Assembly (NCBI GenBank): GCA_020152595.1
Contig: JAIGNY010000904.1
Location: forward strand, 69,501 to 133,500
Reading direction: 5' to 3'
Length of the DNA stretch: 64,000 nucleotides
DNA from: Chiridota heheva
Lineage: Eukaryota; Echinodermata; Holothuroidea; Apodida; Chiridotidae
Shown: one piece after another, positions 1 through 11,756 of the stretch
Position numbering within the stretch: position 1 is the stretch's first letter
Layout of the letters: every line of letters starts with the position of its first letter
Made by a program: the position numbers and the translations under genes
Notes under the pieces: model-generated
The model's database searches: none
Seen by the model: only the letters and a program-made list of their open reading frames with translations
Told to the model about the DNA's origin: nothing

Positions 1-1962
1 AAGAGCAATGGTGTTTATATGAATTGTAATCTAACAATTATGAAATTTCAACGTTTTGGAAACAAATGCAATTAAAACAATGATAATTCTGACTGTTTTC
101 AGTCATAAAATGCATACTACTACTTCTAACACCTGAACACATTGAAGCTAGCACATCGTCGATGGAATGAATCCCAGGGTATCAAGTACACAAGGAACGT
201 ATCACTTTGTGTATGAATATAAGTTTAGGTACAGGTGGGAACTAATCTTATATTACGCAATGTAGGTTAGTAATAATTTTTACTGTAAGGGGGCACACAC
301 TGTGAAAACGCATTGGGTAAACCCGCAAGACAGTGTGGGGACTGCCCTACAAGTCGGACAAATGGGCACCAAACAAAAAGTTTACAAGCACCTGATAAAA
401 GATTCAACTTTACACAACTTGTTCCTATCTGAAGGGGTATATTCCTAAACAAACCTAATCAGGGGGACTCTGGGGCTTCTTAATTGATATTATAAGATGA
501 TTACTGGCTTTTACTGGGAATTAATAATACACGCACTTAAAAAGAATCAAAGAGGCACCTTTACCTTATGGCAAAAGAGACAAAGAAAAGCTATTTAGAG
601 TATGTAGGGCCTGGCCTGCAAATTGCTTAAACTAACAAAAGGTAATTAATAACTAAAACAGTTCCGTCCATTGATGGATCCATCACATAATAATAAACAA
701 ATCCGATAAAACGTTCCTAGGTGATTCTAGAATCAGTTTGTGCACATATCACATTCACACAGAGATTTATGGGCAAAAAGGCAAGTATTACAGGTACAAG
801 AAGGTAAACTGTCACATGAAATTTGCGAAGAGAAAGCAATATTAATATGGAAGTTAAACTGCCACAGCTGTAAAAAGTAAAGTGAGAGGAGAATGGAGTC
901 AATGAAACTTTTACAGGTCCTGCACAAATAGGTTCTGGAATAACTTTACAGCAGATTTACTTCAAAGCAAAGGACTTTCAAACAGATACATTATGTTCCA
1001 TGAAAATACTCCAAGTCGAAAGAAGATTTGGGTTTACTTCTTTAAAGAGAGATTTTACAGAGATTTATTTCAGGTATAGGTCCAAAGATATGCAGGTATA
1101 ATCCAGAAAAGATGCAAATTGAGTTAATTATTCCGAAAAATATTTCAATTTTTATGCTACTGATAAGGTTACAGCATGTGTTCAGTCTGGGGTCTTATTA
1201 ACCTCTGTGGGCATGGTGATATTGGAAATTTACTGGACATGTGGTTATCCCATAGTACTCTGGATGCAAATGAGTCACAAAGTCCAGTGTAGCTCTTCCC
1301 ATTAGTCAGGAGTTTCACATTACTAATTAAAATTAAGCTCCATCCCAGACAAGGCAGATACTACCCTCAGACAGGAAGTGTCTGCTCTCTCAAGGTGAAA
1401 CTAGAAATCAATCTGTCTCCTGGGTGGGCCATGGGGCTTAGTGCAAAGTTCTCACTACAGTAATGTTTATACACAAGGATGAAAGGTGGGATTTAGATTT
1501 CAAAGAATTAAATGATATCATGGCTAGAAGTAACTTAAAGTTGAAGCAAATGCACCAAAAATATTTGGTTAAAAAAAAAATGTATACTAAAGATTGATGG
1601 GCAGTTTGTCCCCTTTACATCACGGTCAGGGTGTGCTAATTACCACGTGGCCATACCGTGCTGCGGTAGTAGCATTGCTCATTAAACATGTCCTTTGAAA
1701 TTGCCAATATTTTAATGGTAGAAGCAAGTATTCATTATTAAATGATTCTTATTCTCTATAAGTATATCAAGAAAGCAAGATTTAATAATCAGTGCTGATT
1801 ACCATCGCCTTAAGATTAAAATGACTTATAATGTTATTATCACCCTGGGTCCCCAAAGCCTATATGAAAGCGTGTGAATATTTAGGACCATTTATAACAT
1901 TGCAGTGCCTGGATTTGTTTCATTACACGCTTGCATGACATGGGAAATTTCCATTAAATCGC
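1..1962. other. non-coding DNA, nothing recognised
   Basis: AT-rich sequence without an open frame of convincing protein character on either strand, and without obvious terminal repeats or tandem structure. The short frames at 267-452 and 717-927 on the minus strand show no family motif or splice context. Confidence 0.6.
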
Positions 1963-2625
1963 CGAGAAATGCTTAATATTCTAATTTAAAAGAGATGTTT
2001 GGTGTAAAGTCAATTAACAGGGAGAGGGAAAAAGGATAGGGGAGGAGAGAGGGGGGGAGGTAATATCCGAAAGATCAAAGGGGTTAGTATATGTCAGTCT
2101 CGGGGAGGGGATAGATATCTGTTAATAAATTTCATTAACACAGGAAAGCAAAGAGGGAGAGGGGGAGTGGTGTAACTCCACTTTCTTTCTGTATCGCAGG
2201 GGAATGCTTAATATTCTCATTCAAAAGATATGTTTGATGTGAAGTCTATTATGAGAGGGGGGGTAATATCCAAAAGATGTATAAAGCCTTGGGGTTTATA
2301 AATGTCAGTTTCGGGGAGGAATATCCCTTAATAAATTTGCTCATCACGGGAATGCAAAGGGGGGGGGAATGGTGTAATTCCACTTTTGTTCTGTATCGCG
2401 AGGGAGTGCTTATATTTTCATTCAAAAAAAGAGCTGTTTTGTCAACAGGGGGTGCAAGGCCGTAATTTCCGGGGGACACTCACTTTTGTCCCCTTGTCCC
2501 TAAAAGTGGTTAGGCCTACAATAAATGTCTGTTTCGGGGAGGGGTAACCCTTAATAAATTTCCTCAACACAGGAATGCAAAGGGGAGGGGGGGTGGAGTG
2601 GTGAAGCTCCACTTTTTTTTCTCAT
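1963..2625. repeat. G-rich tandem repeat, about three diverged ~200-240-bp units
   Basis: Three successive units start near 1965, 2203 and 2402. Each begins with a 'tgcttaatattctcattcaa' type segment, runs through a G-run, a 'tgtcagtttcggggagg' segment and 'ttaataaattt', and ends with 'aatgcaaaggggg...tggtgtaactccactt'. The units are clearly homologous but have diverged by substitutions and indels. The G-runs may form quadruplexes. The short frames inside (2249-2479, 2277-2465) are by-products of the repeat. Confidence 0.75.
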
Positions 2626-4760
2626 ATTTTTTATGATAAATTGTTTGTATCATAGTGTATTTTATGGTTTCTCCCACCCGATTTCAGTAAGAAAATGTGA
2701 TTTTGTGACTTCTCCCGCATTGCCAGTTACATTAAAATTCAGTTTGTACATGGTATCTCTATATACTTGTAGAGGAACCTATTGCCACAAAGCAGTATCT
2801 TGGACATACACGTAGGCCTACATACAAAGATAAAATAAGAGGGACCAAATGGACATTTTAAATAAATTATTTCCCCCAACCCACCCACTGTATGGGTAAG
2901 GATGTTTATGGTAAAAATGGGAGCTTTATTTCCCCAACCCCTTGTGTTTCTTTTCTTAGGCCTATGAATTAGATTAGGAACAAATGTTTTTTTATTTTTT
3001 ATTATTATTATTTTTCAAGAAATTATGTTGAATATGAATTGTTAAGTCGTTTTTTCTTGTCTTTTTCTGGCTGTACTGAAATAAAAGTTATGAGAAAAAG
3101 AAATGAAAATATAAAAAATTATAATTACTTTTAATAGAAAAACAACAAATGCTATTGAAAATTTATCAACATGCTCTGCGAAAAAAAAGGAGTAACTAAA
3201 TTCATCTAAATAATGATTGGCAATAAAACAAATAGGACTATTTGGAGAGTAAAGAGGCACAAAACCAGCAACGATCACGATCTATGTTTATAATATTCTA
3301 TGCGATTTATCAAAGCCTGTGAAACACTTTTAATGTAGGCCTTCTGACTACACTATAAGAGAACACAGATTGAACTTGCAAAAGTTTATATGCATATATA
3401 TGTAGCTACAAGTACATGCCACTTCAGGAAGTCGAATTGAAAACAAAATTAATATTTTCACCAACGTACCATGGGCAAACAAAAGAGGTTTTCTTTTGTT
3501 GAACTGTCGCGAAGTTAATCCCCATTCATACCAAGACGAACACAGAAAGCTCACACACATTGTACAGTGCATTCAGTGCATGCAAACTAAGAGTGAATGC
3601 GTGGACGCTTGTTGCTTGTGTTGACATTGATTCAATAGGAAACTCTGTGCTATTTTTGGGTCGGGCTCCGTCCGTGACTGGTCTACCGTCGTTCGGGTGA
3701 CGGACGATCGCTAAAGCCTTTGTGACGCGGACCCTTACTTACAATTGTCTCCTGTACTGACAGTAAAAGGAAAGGAAATCCTACCCACAATAGGCATTAG
3801 CTGTGCCCTTCCTTTTTCCAGGTGGTTTCTGCATATTCCATATAGTGCTCCAAATTGGTTCCATTTGATCCATTTCAAAATAACAATTGCTGGATCCAGT
3901 ACTCCTGAAATAAATTTAAGGATAATTATCAAATGAATCTCAATTTTAATGGCTATACGAAATGCAGTAAACTTAAGACAATCAATGGAATAAGAAATGT
4001 GAATTACTGGCATTCCTAAGTACTGCTTCTGAGATAAAATGAAGCAGTAGTAGTACTCAAAATGAGAAAGAATCTACACTATAGAGAACTTAAATGATTA
4101 CAAGTTACAATCAGGAAAATCATAAATAAATTGGAAGGAAAAAAAACTGAAATGCTTATCTTCATTCGTGTCTTCCTGTTTGGTTTGGTTAGTTGATGTC
4201 AGAGTCAAATGTGCCAAGAGGGTGTTAATAAATAATGGTGTAAGATTTAGGATAGTGAGGAAAGGAAGGTTTGTAAGAGAGAAAAGGAAGAAAAACAGAA
4301 AGAGAAAAAAAAGTAGGTGAGTAAGGTTAGGTGTAGAAAGGAAGGAAAGGGGAGGGAGGAGGGAAGGGGCCGTGGTGGAAGAGGTTGTTATTGCGGAGAA
4401 AGCTGATGATGTTTGAGGAAGACTTGTTTTCAAAAAGGTCGGAGATTGAGGATAGCGAGAAGAGATCTGGAGTTCTGGTATAAGCTACAGGTTACAAAGA
4501 TATTCTTGATGGAGAGATCGGGTGTTACAAGTTGGGCAGAGAGCGGCGGATGACAACGATGTCTTCCCTGCGATTGCGACTGTGCAGAGGGGTGTCGGTC
4601 CCGACTTTGGGTTTGATGGTGTGGAGTTTGTTACTGGTTTCGTGATTCCAAGAGTTTTGCCAGGTTTTTTTTTATGTAGTTGGAGATGGAGAGACGAAGG
4701 TCTGAGTGTGGAATAGGAAAAGGAGAGGCATTGTTTGACAGAGCTTTGTTGGAAGCTCAG
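2626..4760. other. non-coding DNA with a purine-rich tract
   Basis: No supported gene. A GC-rich, hairpin-capable patch lies at 3655-3735. A purine-rich tract at about 4240-4400 produces a Ser/Leu/Phe-rich open frame on the minus strand that is a composition artefact. The rest is AT-rich unique-looking sequence. Confidence 0.55.
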
Positions 4761-5240
4761 TTTTAAGATCTTTGTGAAAACGAAACCATTTTACCTTCTT
4801 TTTGTTTCATTTTTTCGCCCACAATGCTTATTCATGTTTAAAGCCCATCCATGTCTTCAAAAACTGTTTTTTAATGGTGATTTTTGTTACTTTTATTAAG
4901 GTATTTACTAGTCTACTTTTCATTCTCTAAAAATCGTCTGACACGCTCCAAATTACGATCAAACTTCAAAACACTCTTAAAAAAGCAATGACATTTTAGC
5001 GGGGGCAATGTTTTAGATTATTTGAGGGAAAAAACAGTAAGATAATACTTCCAAAGTACAATTATACAATCTAATCATTTCTTGGTGTTTGATTTATTTG
5101 TTTTTGCAGTTTTTATATTTATACTATTTAATAAAATTATAATGAACCAAAAAATGTCAGTAAAATTTTGTTTGTAGTTTAGTGGAACATCCTAAAACTT
5201 ATTTGCAGATGTTTGAATAGTTGATCACAAACTAGTAGGC
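4761..5240 (+). repeat. interspersed repeat family A, copy 1
   Basis: About 480 bp align as a direct repeat to 10749-11220. Shared blocks include 'aaagcccatccatgtcttc' and 'gtggaacatcctaaaactt'. Substitutions and small indels are scattered, so both are old copies. No coding capacity is visible in either, and no terminal inverted repeat was found. This copy stops at the point where copy 2 runs on into the ~100-bp module also seen at 6785 and 9591. Confidence 0.75.
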
Positions 5241-6504
5241 ACAATCGCTAATGCATAATCACTTGTACAGCACAGTGGTCACAAAAGATCATGAAAATTA
5301 ACAACAACACCTTTAACTTTTGCCTAATGTAACCATACAAACATCAAGCTGAATAATTTTTTTCAACTTACATTTTGGTAGATTTTCTTAATTCTTTGTG
5401 AAAAGGGAAAAATTGGTCAATTTTCTGAAAGAAATTCAGTGTCTTTGTGCACAAAACGTTAGCATTACAACTAATGTTGCAAACACGCGCGTATAAGTTG
5501 AAAAAGGAGGGGCCAAAACGGGTGCAAATACAACCAAAAAAACACACTGCCTGTTTGTTACATGAAGCGACAATTGCGTTGTTGCGCACTATTATGATTA
5601 TTTAAATTTAACTACCTCAACACCCTTGTTTTTTTGTTAATTTTAATACATACAAATTGTACGCATCGTATATAAGTAAGACACACATAGGACGCACGTC
5701 AGTGCGTACATACGCTCAAGGTTACACAAGTGATGCAGATATGCACTCAAAATATATCAATCATTACTTTACGAAAGCGTCTTATCTTTTTATTGGTTGG
5801 AAAAAATTCTTACGTGTGTTACATTTTTGTGAGGACGCTCACAAAAAATGTGTCAATTTATTTTTTTTGAACGAAAAATGTGTATTCTTTTAGCAAAGCA
5901 ATCAAGTTATTACGATATTTACAAGATGTAAAACAAATTCAAGTTTCCGTGTGCAGATTTTCAGGTTAAAAGATGGAAGTCTTCATACCAAAAATCAAGT
6001 TGCTTAGAATTCCTGGGGAACTTTTTTTTTAAACACACATTGAAGCCCGTTGACTTTGCTTAAGCGTGTAAATTTTTTATGTATTACAATCGTTTAAACT
6101 CTGAATCTAGCAAATGAATTAGAATATTCTCAAGGTCAGACATCTGGGAATGTTGTGAAACACGGCGACATAACAATGCTTTTTTGACGATCTCAAACTT
6201 CAGTAAAAGGGGAAAGCAAACAGTCAGTTATCATTGCAGTCAATGGAAGCAAAACATATTTCTTGTCATTTTTCAACAAATACTGGACAGAATTTATTTT
6301 TCTTCAATATGATGTGTATATAAAAGTTTTCAACATATATGAGTACCATTAATTTTTGCTGACTGGCTGAGGCGACAGAAGTTTTCATAAAAAATATCCC
6401 ATTGACTATAATGATAAAGTTTAGTCTCCAACTTGGCAAAACCATACTGAGCTCGTACACCGTTACGTCGACTCCGACCATGAGAATAAAGATTTGTACT
6501 AACG
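5241..6504. other. non-coding DNA, nothing recognised
   Basis: AT-rich. The ORFs at 5368-5589 (minus), 5657-5893 (plus) and 6266-6550 (minus) have no family features, and the last overlaps a MITE terminus. Confidence 0.5.
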
Positions 6505-6507
6505 TTA

Positions 6508-6784
6508 TGCACTTGTCAATTGTGTGACTCACCCCTACAGCCCCGGACACGGTGAGTCATTGCATCGAGGTAGGTGGTCAAACATGTACATTGACGCATC
6601 CCTCAGTTATACCCAAAATCACTCCTCTCTGTACAAAGCCAATGGGTCTGAAGTAAATTGACTCACCCCAGAGTCACTCTGGTGACTGACAATTTGGTAC
6701 AACGTACATGTGAGTCACTGTTTCACTCACCTTTGACTCACATTCCCAGAATTGTAGGGGTGAGTCATACAATTGACAAGTGCA
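6508..6784. mobile_element. 277-bp MITE with 32-bp terminal inverted repeats, TTA target duplication (Harbinger-like)
   Basis: The first 32 bases (6508-6539, starting tgcacttgtcaattg) are the reverse complement of the last 32 (6753-6784) with one mismatch. The element is flanked on both sides by TTA (6505-6507 and 6785-6787), the 3-bp target duplication typical of PIF/Harbinger elements. The interior is full of 'gtgactcac' words and encodes nothing. A diverged, inverted and truncated copy lies at 9717-9905. The superfamily call rests only on the 3-bp duplication, so it is inference. Confidence 0.75.
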
Positions 6785-6885
6785 TTAATCACAAACGTGC
6801 AGTGACTAAGAAAGATGGTAACCAAAACATCGAATCGGAGAACTTTATCTGTGGTGTTAAATAGGTAAAGATTTAGGAAAAGTTT
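6785..6885 (+). repeat. ~100-bp module of repeat family A
   Basis: The segment 'taatcacaaacgtgcagtga...' through 'ggtaaagatttaggaaaag' recurs at 9593-9690 and 11205-11310 in the same orientation. At 11.2 kb it is the continuation of the ~480-bp family A repeat, so the 6.8- and 9.6-kb copies are fragments of the same family. Confidence 0.7.
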
Positions 6886-7045
6886 CATTACTTGCTTAAA
6901 CGGACTGGTTCATTGACTGTGGTTTTCATATTCAGGCTGTGTTTGTTTTATTCTTTTGCACTTGTCTGTGCAGTTTGTTTTCTTTGTTTTGTTCATGTGT
7001 TGTTGTGTGCAAGTAGGTGTTTTTCCTGTAAGTTTATGTCTTTAC

Positions 7046-8234
7046 TAGGCTTGGGCGATATATCGATATTTCGATATATTTCGATATTGACCTATATCGA
7101 TATGGCCGATATTGAGTTCAAGGGTCATATCGATATATCGATATTATGTTTTTTTAATAAAACACAATACATGAACTATTAAAAAGCTAAACATGACTAT
7201 CAAACATCCAAGTATTTTTTTTATTAAACAGCCAATAAAAGTTAATAGATTTCATTTATATCAAAGTTTCAGGCACTCACTTATGATAAAACTTATTAAA
7301 ACATTAATATTGTGATAACAATTACCCCAAAATCCTTCCATGAACAAAAAAAACCACTTGACTCATGGAACAGAGGCATTGCGCAATACTTCAATTTTAT
7401 ACTTGATGGCTTACGATGTTCAGACAACAAAAATCATAAGATGTTGAATCCTCAAACATCGTTTTAAATTTCCTCAAAAGGAATACTGAATCTGAATTTT
7501 TATATCAAACAATCATTAATTGACAAATAACTGACAAAACTGAGGTTTTTCTCACTATTTTGTTCGTTCAGAAAGTCTAAAGTAAAAGTGACAGACTGGT
7601 CTTGCCAGATCGATCAGATAATGTACAGTGCAGTAATTACATACACTTAGTATCACTGTACAGTCTATGTACACACATACCATCACTGAGTGACAACACT
7701 CGTGCGATGATTGAAGCAGACTAGAAATTGGATAATACGCATCATATATAGACTTCTAAATGTCTAGAAGTCCATATAATGCTACCAAAATAATGCCTTT
7801 TCAGTACAACTTTCATAAGAAGTAAGTGAGTTATAAAATTTTAGGAAGAATTGGAGCCAATTTTCGTAAGGCATACAGTGTAGGCCTAATACCAGTTCCA
7901 CAACATTTTTTTTTTTTTTTAAATATGCCGAGGTCTAAACTTTTTCAAAGTTTCTGTGATTGATCTTTTGAGATAGAAACCATGTAAAGAACATTTTTAA
8001 ACACAATGGGTGTTTATTTGAAGATGATATGTTTATATTTTGCAGTGATTTCTGTTAATTTGAACAAAAAGTTTTACTTAACTTTTTTTGAGCCGAGGCG
8101 AGATTACCTTGCCCAGAACAGTACATACGACTTACGTATGACGTCCCATAATTTGCATATCGATATTTCGATATTATCGATATTTTACAGGCGATATATC
8201 GATATTGCATAATGTTCAATATCGCCCAAGCCTA
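7046..8234. mobile_element. 1,189-bp non-autonomous hAT element with CGATA-rich subterminal regions
   Basis: Begins taggcttgggcgatat and ends with the exact reverse complement (16 bp perfect). It is flanked by the identical 8-bp sequence gtctttac at 7038-7045 and 8235-8242. An 8-bp duplication plus short TIRs is the hAT signature. The subterminal ~100 bp at each end carry about thirteen CGATA/TATCGATA motifs (eight at the left, five at the right). No transposase is encoded; the frames at 6892-7182 and 8006-8212 only overlap the ends. A diverged 3'-end relic lies at 29323-29477. Confidence 0.93.
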
Positions 8235-8343
8235 GTCTTTACATTGTACAATATTTGTAAAAAACATAGTAATTTTCTATCATAGCTTAGATATATTTTT
8301 CTATTTGTATAAGTGTAGGTTTTGTTATATGTAGGGCTTTGCC

Positions 8344-9570
8344 TTAGACCATGGCCGATGCTAACAAAAGGGAGGGACCAGGACAGTTTCGGTCCCCAAC
8401 AACCTTCAAAGTAGTAGTTTTTAATGATAGTAATAGAACCAACATCATTTCCTTCAACAGGGAGCGTTTTATACTATTTCTAGAGTGCCCTCCAACGCTA
8501 AAACTCTCAAGGTCAGTAGAGAACTGGCTAACATCAAACCAGGGATAAAGAGCATTTCGTGTATCAAACATGGTACCTTTAAACTATTTTTTTAAACTCC
8601 CCTGCTGACCAAATAGACTTCTTACCATATGGAATAAGAGTGAATTCAGTAGATCTAGCCTCTCATACCCAAGAACAAATACTTCTAAATCCAGCTCACT
8701 CTTCAAAAATGTGCCTTTAGACTTTGAAGACAAAAGATTTTCTAAGTGAACTTAAGAATTCTGAAAGCTCAGTCACTGGAGCTAAGCGCATTATCTCTCG
8801 TAAGACTAGGAATGCCACCACCCTTATTCGTATTTGGTTGTTGTGATTACTCTAGAATTGAACATCTCATTTCCGATGGCATTTTTGTCTAACTCCTCCA
8901 TTTCAATGTTGCTGAATTATATGATTTTGTAAGGGTAACTAACAGTTTCAAGTAACAAGGTTTTGGACATCAACAAGCCAACAACTGTGCTGGCGAAACG
9001 AAGTGAAATATTTGCGCTGGATGCATTCATATAAAGATTGTCTTTCACCCCAAACCAAAAAATGTACCAAATGCGGTGGTGATCATCCCGCCCCCGACAA
9101 AGCTTGTCCTGCCTTCCTAGAGGAGTTCGACAAGGCCCAATCCAAAGCCAAGTCTAAATCTGATCAGAAGGAGTAAACAATGTTAATTCTAATCATTTGG
9201 TTGTGAATGAGGGTACCACTCAGGGTAGCCCACTTAGTCCTTTGCTCTTCGAAACTTCTCTTCTGACTATATCCATATTTCTCAGTATGCAGACGACTTG
9301 GCTGTCTGGTTGCGGCCAAGTATATTTTTGCTGCCAGGGACTATCTGCAATACTACATTAATCATTAATTTAATCTACTTCAATGCTGGTGCAGCATATG
9401 GAGAATCTTCCTTAACCCTTCCAAATCTTAATCTATTGTTTTCACCCATCGCAGTCCAGAACTTATTCCAATCTTAGTTTTCAATAATACTGTTATAATG
9501 AATGGTAATTCAATTGGGTTTTGAGTATCACCTTTGATGCTATTTCAAACCACATTTCGTATTTTGATTA
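8344..9570 (+). pseudogene. decayed LINE: gag-like ORF1 fused to a reverse transcriptase fragment
   Basis: The part at 8344-9176 reads, through several stops and frameshifts, as a gag-like ORF1 of the kind found in Jockey/I-group LINEs. Near 9055-9115 there is a zinc-knuckle segment CTKCGGDHPAPDKAC (C-x2-C-x3-H-x6-C), preceded by a damaged knuckle (GHQQANNCAG) near 8955, and the ORF ends in a Lys/Ser-rich tail with stop TAA at 9174. Only ~35 bp later (9211 on) the sequence reads as reverse transcriptase motifs: TQGSPLSPLLF, then a palm motif QYADDLAVW near 9287-9315. The endonuclease and the first half of the RT, normally over 1.5 kb, are missing. This is therefore an internally deleted copy. 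Homology fades by ~9570. Confidence 0.7.
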
Positions 9571-9592
9571 AATAAGTTTAAGTTCATTAATC

Positions 9593-9690
9593 ACAAACAT
9601 GCAGTGACTAAGAGAGATTGCGACCAAAACGTCGAATCGGAGAACTTTATCCCATCATGGTGCTAAATAGGTAAAGATTTAGGAAAAGTT
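9593..9690 (+). repeat. ~100-bp module of repeat family A
   Basis: Near-identical in order and wording to 6787-6880, including 'gtcgaatcggagaacttta' and 'aaataggtaaagatttagg'. See the 6785 entry for the family. Confidence 0.7.
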
Positions 9691-9716
9691 TTTTTGAAAA
9701 GTGTAATATTTATGCA

Positions 9717-9905
9717 CTCGACAGTTGTATGACTCACTACCTACTACCCTCAGCAATGTCAGTCAAACTGAGCCATTTACATATGAAATAGTGACTCACA
9801 TGTGCATCATTATACCAAATTGTCAGTCACCTGAGTGACTATGGGGTGGGTCACTTTACTTCAGACCAATTGACTTTGTACAGAGGTGAGTAATTTCGAG
9901 TAAGT
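9717..9905. mobile_element. diverged, inverted, truncated copy of the 6508 MITE
   Basis: Starts tgcactcgacagttgtatgact and follows the reverse complement of 6508-6784 through 'accaaattgtcagtcac', 'tttacttcagacc' and 'ctttgtacagag', then diverges. The far terminus is missing, so this copy could not be excised. Confidence 0.7.
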
Positions 9906-10157
9906 CATTTTACAAAAATTGTCAGTCACCTAAGTGACTGAAGCCGCCAGACTGGAAAGTTTGTTTTGTCCACGCCAAAGATTTACGCCAGAAAATTTGT
10001 AAACCTTGCTTTTTACATGTGGTGCATGCCAAATTGCAATTTAAATGTATTTCTTTATAAATTGGTGCTAAAAGTACGCCCAAATTCTTTAAACTAACCA
10101 AGCTCCACACCGAAGATCTAATAATAATAGCCTATAACATTAGGGCCTAGGTCTAAT

Positions 10158-10310
10158 AAGAAAACCAAAAAAGTAAGTTATTTTTCAATTATCAATTTTG
10201 TAGTGTGTGAAGTTTCAAATACATAAGATTTGTACCATTATTTATAACAACCCTTGTGCAACAATCCCAATGTCAACCCATACTAAGGGATGTGTATTAT
10301 AACTACAGTA
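10158..10310 (+). repeat. interspersed repeat fragment, second copy at 11343-11490
   Basis: Aligns directly to 11343-11490 through 'aaaaagtaagttatttttcaat', 'tataacaaccc' and 'aatcccaatgtcaacccat'. In the 11-kb copy this block follows family A, so it is probably that repeat's downstream portion. The ~440 bp between here and 10748 contain nothing recognisable. Confidence 0.65.
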
Positions 10311-10748
10311 TATAGACCAGTTCCAACGAAAACTGTGTTTTTTTATTTCATAATTGTTTAATTGTCCAATATTTTCAGATTTTTCATTTTAGGATTGCAG
10401 AACAATTTGCAATTACATTTTCCATGTAAAAACTTTGTATATTCAAAGCATTCTATGTTATTTTCTTTAAAATTTGATAAAAAGAGTGCCAAAATTTATT
10501 TGACCACCAATATTTTTGCATACCTTGTAGGCTACGTAGGTACAGCATAACATTTATTTCCCAAGTAAGTCAATTTGCCCTTAATGCCTTAAGGTAAGAC
10601 TAGTGCTCCCCGTAGTACCGTCGGACTAATGCCAACCATGTTAGTACGGGTGCGGTTGATGATGGATGGCCATCAGAGGATACTACAAAATCATATACCC
10701 TCCTGTACTGTTTTAAGCGAGGGGTTAAAAGTATAGAAAAATCTCACG

Positions 10749-11490
10749 TTTTAAGATCTTTATGAAAATGAAACCATTTTACCTTTTTTTTTTTTTTTTT
10801 TTGCCCACAATTAATAGAATCAATGTTTAAAGCCCATCCATGTCTTCAAAAACTGTTTTAAAGGTGATTTTACTTACTTTTATCGAAGTATTTTAAACTA
10901 CATTCTTTCCATAAAACTCGTCAGCTGATTTCTCCAGAGTACGTTTAAAGTTTAAACACTGCCCTTCGGGCTATAACATTTAAGTGGGGATAATGTTTTA
11001 AAATATTTGAGGAAAAAAGTAAGATAATGCTTATAAAGTACAATTATTTAATCTAAACCTTTTTATATTTTATTTATTTGTTTTCTCAGTTTTTTAACAA
11101 AACTATTTGTTAAAATTATATGAAAAACAATGTTGTCAGTAAAAAGGCCACCTACAGTTTAGTGGGACATCCTAAAACTTTTTTGCGGACGATGAATAAT
11201 TAATTACAAACGTGCGGTGATGTAAAAAAATGGCAACCAAAATATGAATCTCGGAGAACTTTATTCTGTCGTGGTGCTAAAAAGGTAAAGATTTAGGAAG
11301 GTTTTTGGAACAGTGTATTATTTAGACTAAGCTAATTGATATAAGAATATTCAAAAAGTAAGTTATTTTTCAATCATCTATTTTCTTTGTGTGAATTTTA
11401 AAAACATAGGAATTGCACCTACTCTATAACAACCCTAGTACGGCAATCCCAATGTCAACCCATACCGAGGGATGTGTATAATAATTAAGG
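10749..11490 (+). repeat. interspersed repeat family A, longest copy
   Basis: Combines the ~480-bp block shared with 4761-5240, the ~100-bp module shared with 6785 and 9593, and the ~150-bp block shared with 10158. It is the most complete representative in the window. No ORF, no TIR and no clear target duplication were found, so the class (non-autonomous DNA element, SINE-like or LTR fragment) is unresolved. Confidence 0.65.
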
Positions 11491-11756
11491 TAAGACTAGA
11501 ATGATTGTGTATGTAATAACAAATTGCATCATTCTCTGCGAGCACAACATAACATTCGATTTTACACATTTTGGAACTAAAATTTTTAGTGGAATTAGTC
11601 CAATGACTAAAAATTTTAAACTTCGATAACAATTAACATCTTCACACAATACGAAAATTAAATCAAAATTACACTGGTAGACAAAAACATATTTGCAGTT
11701 CTTCCTGTTGTAAAAAAAAACTACAATTTTCAAATTTCTGAGTTAGTATGCAGTAC

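Noticed and set aside
4098-4433. 111-codon Ser/Leu/Phe-rich minus-strand ORF
   Set aside because: Arises from a purine-rich tract; no motif, no splice or promoter context.
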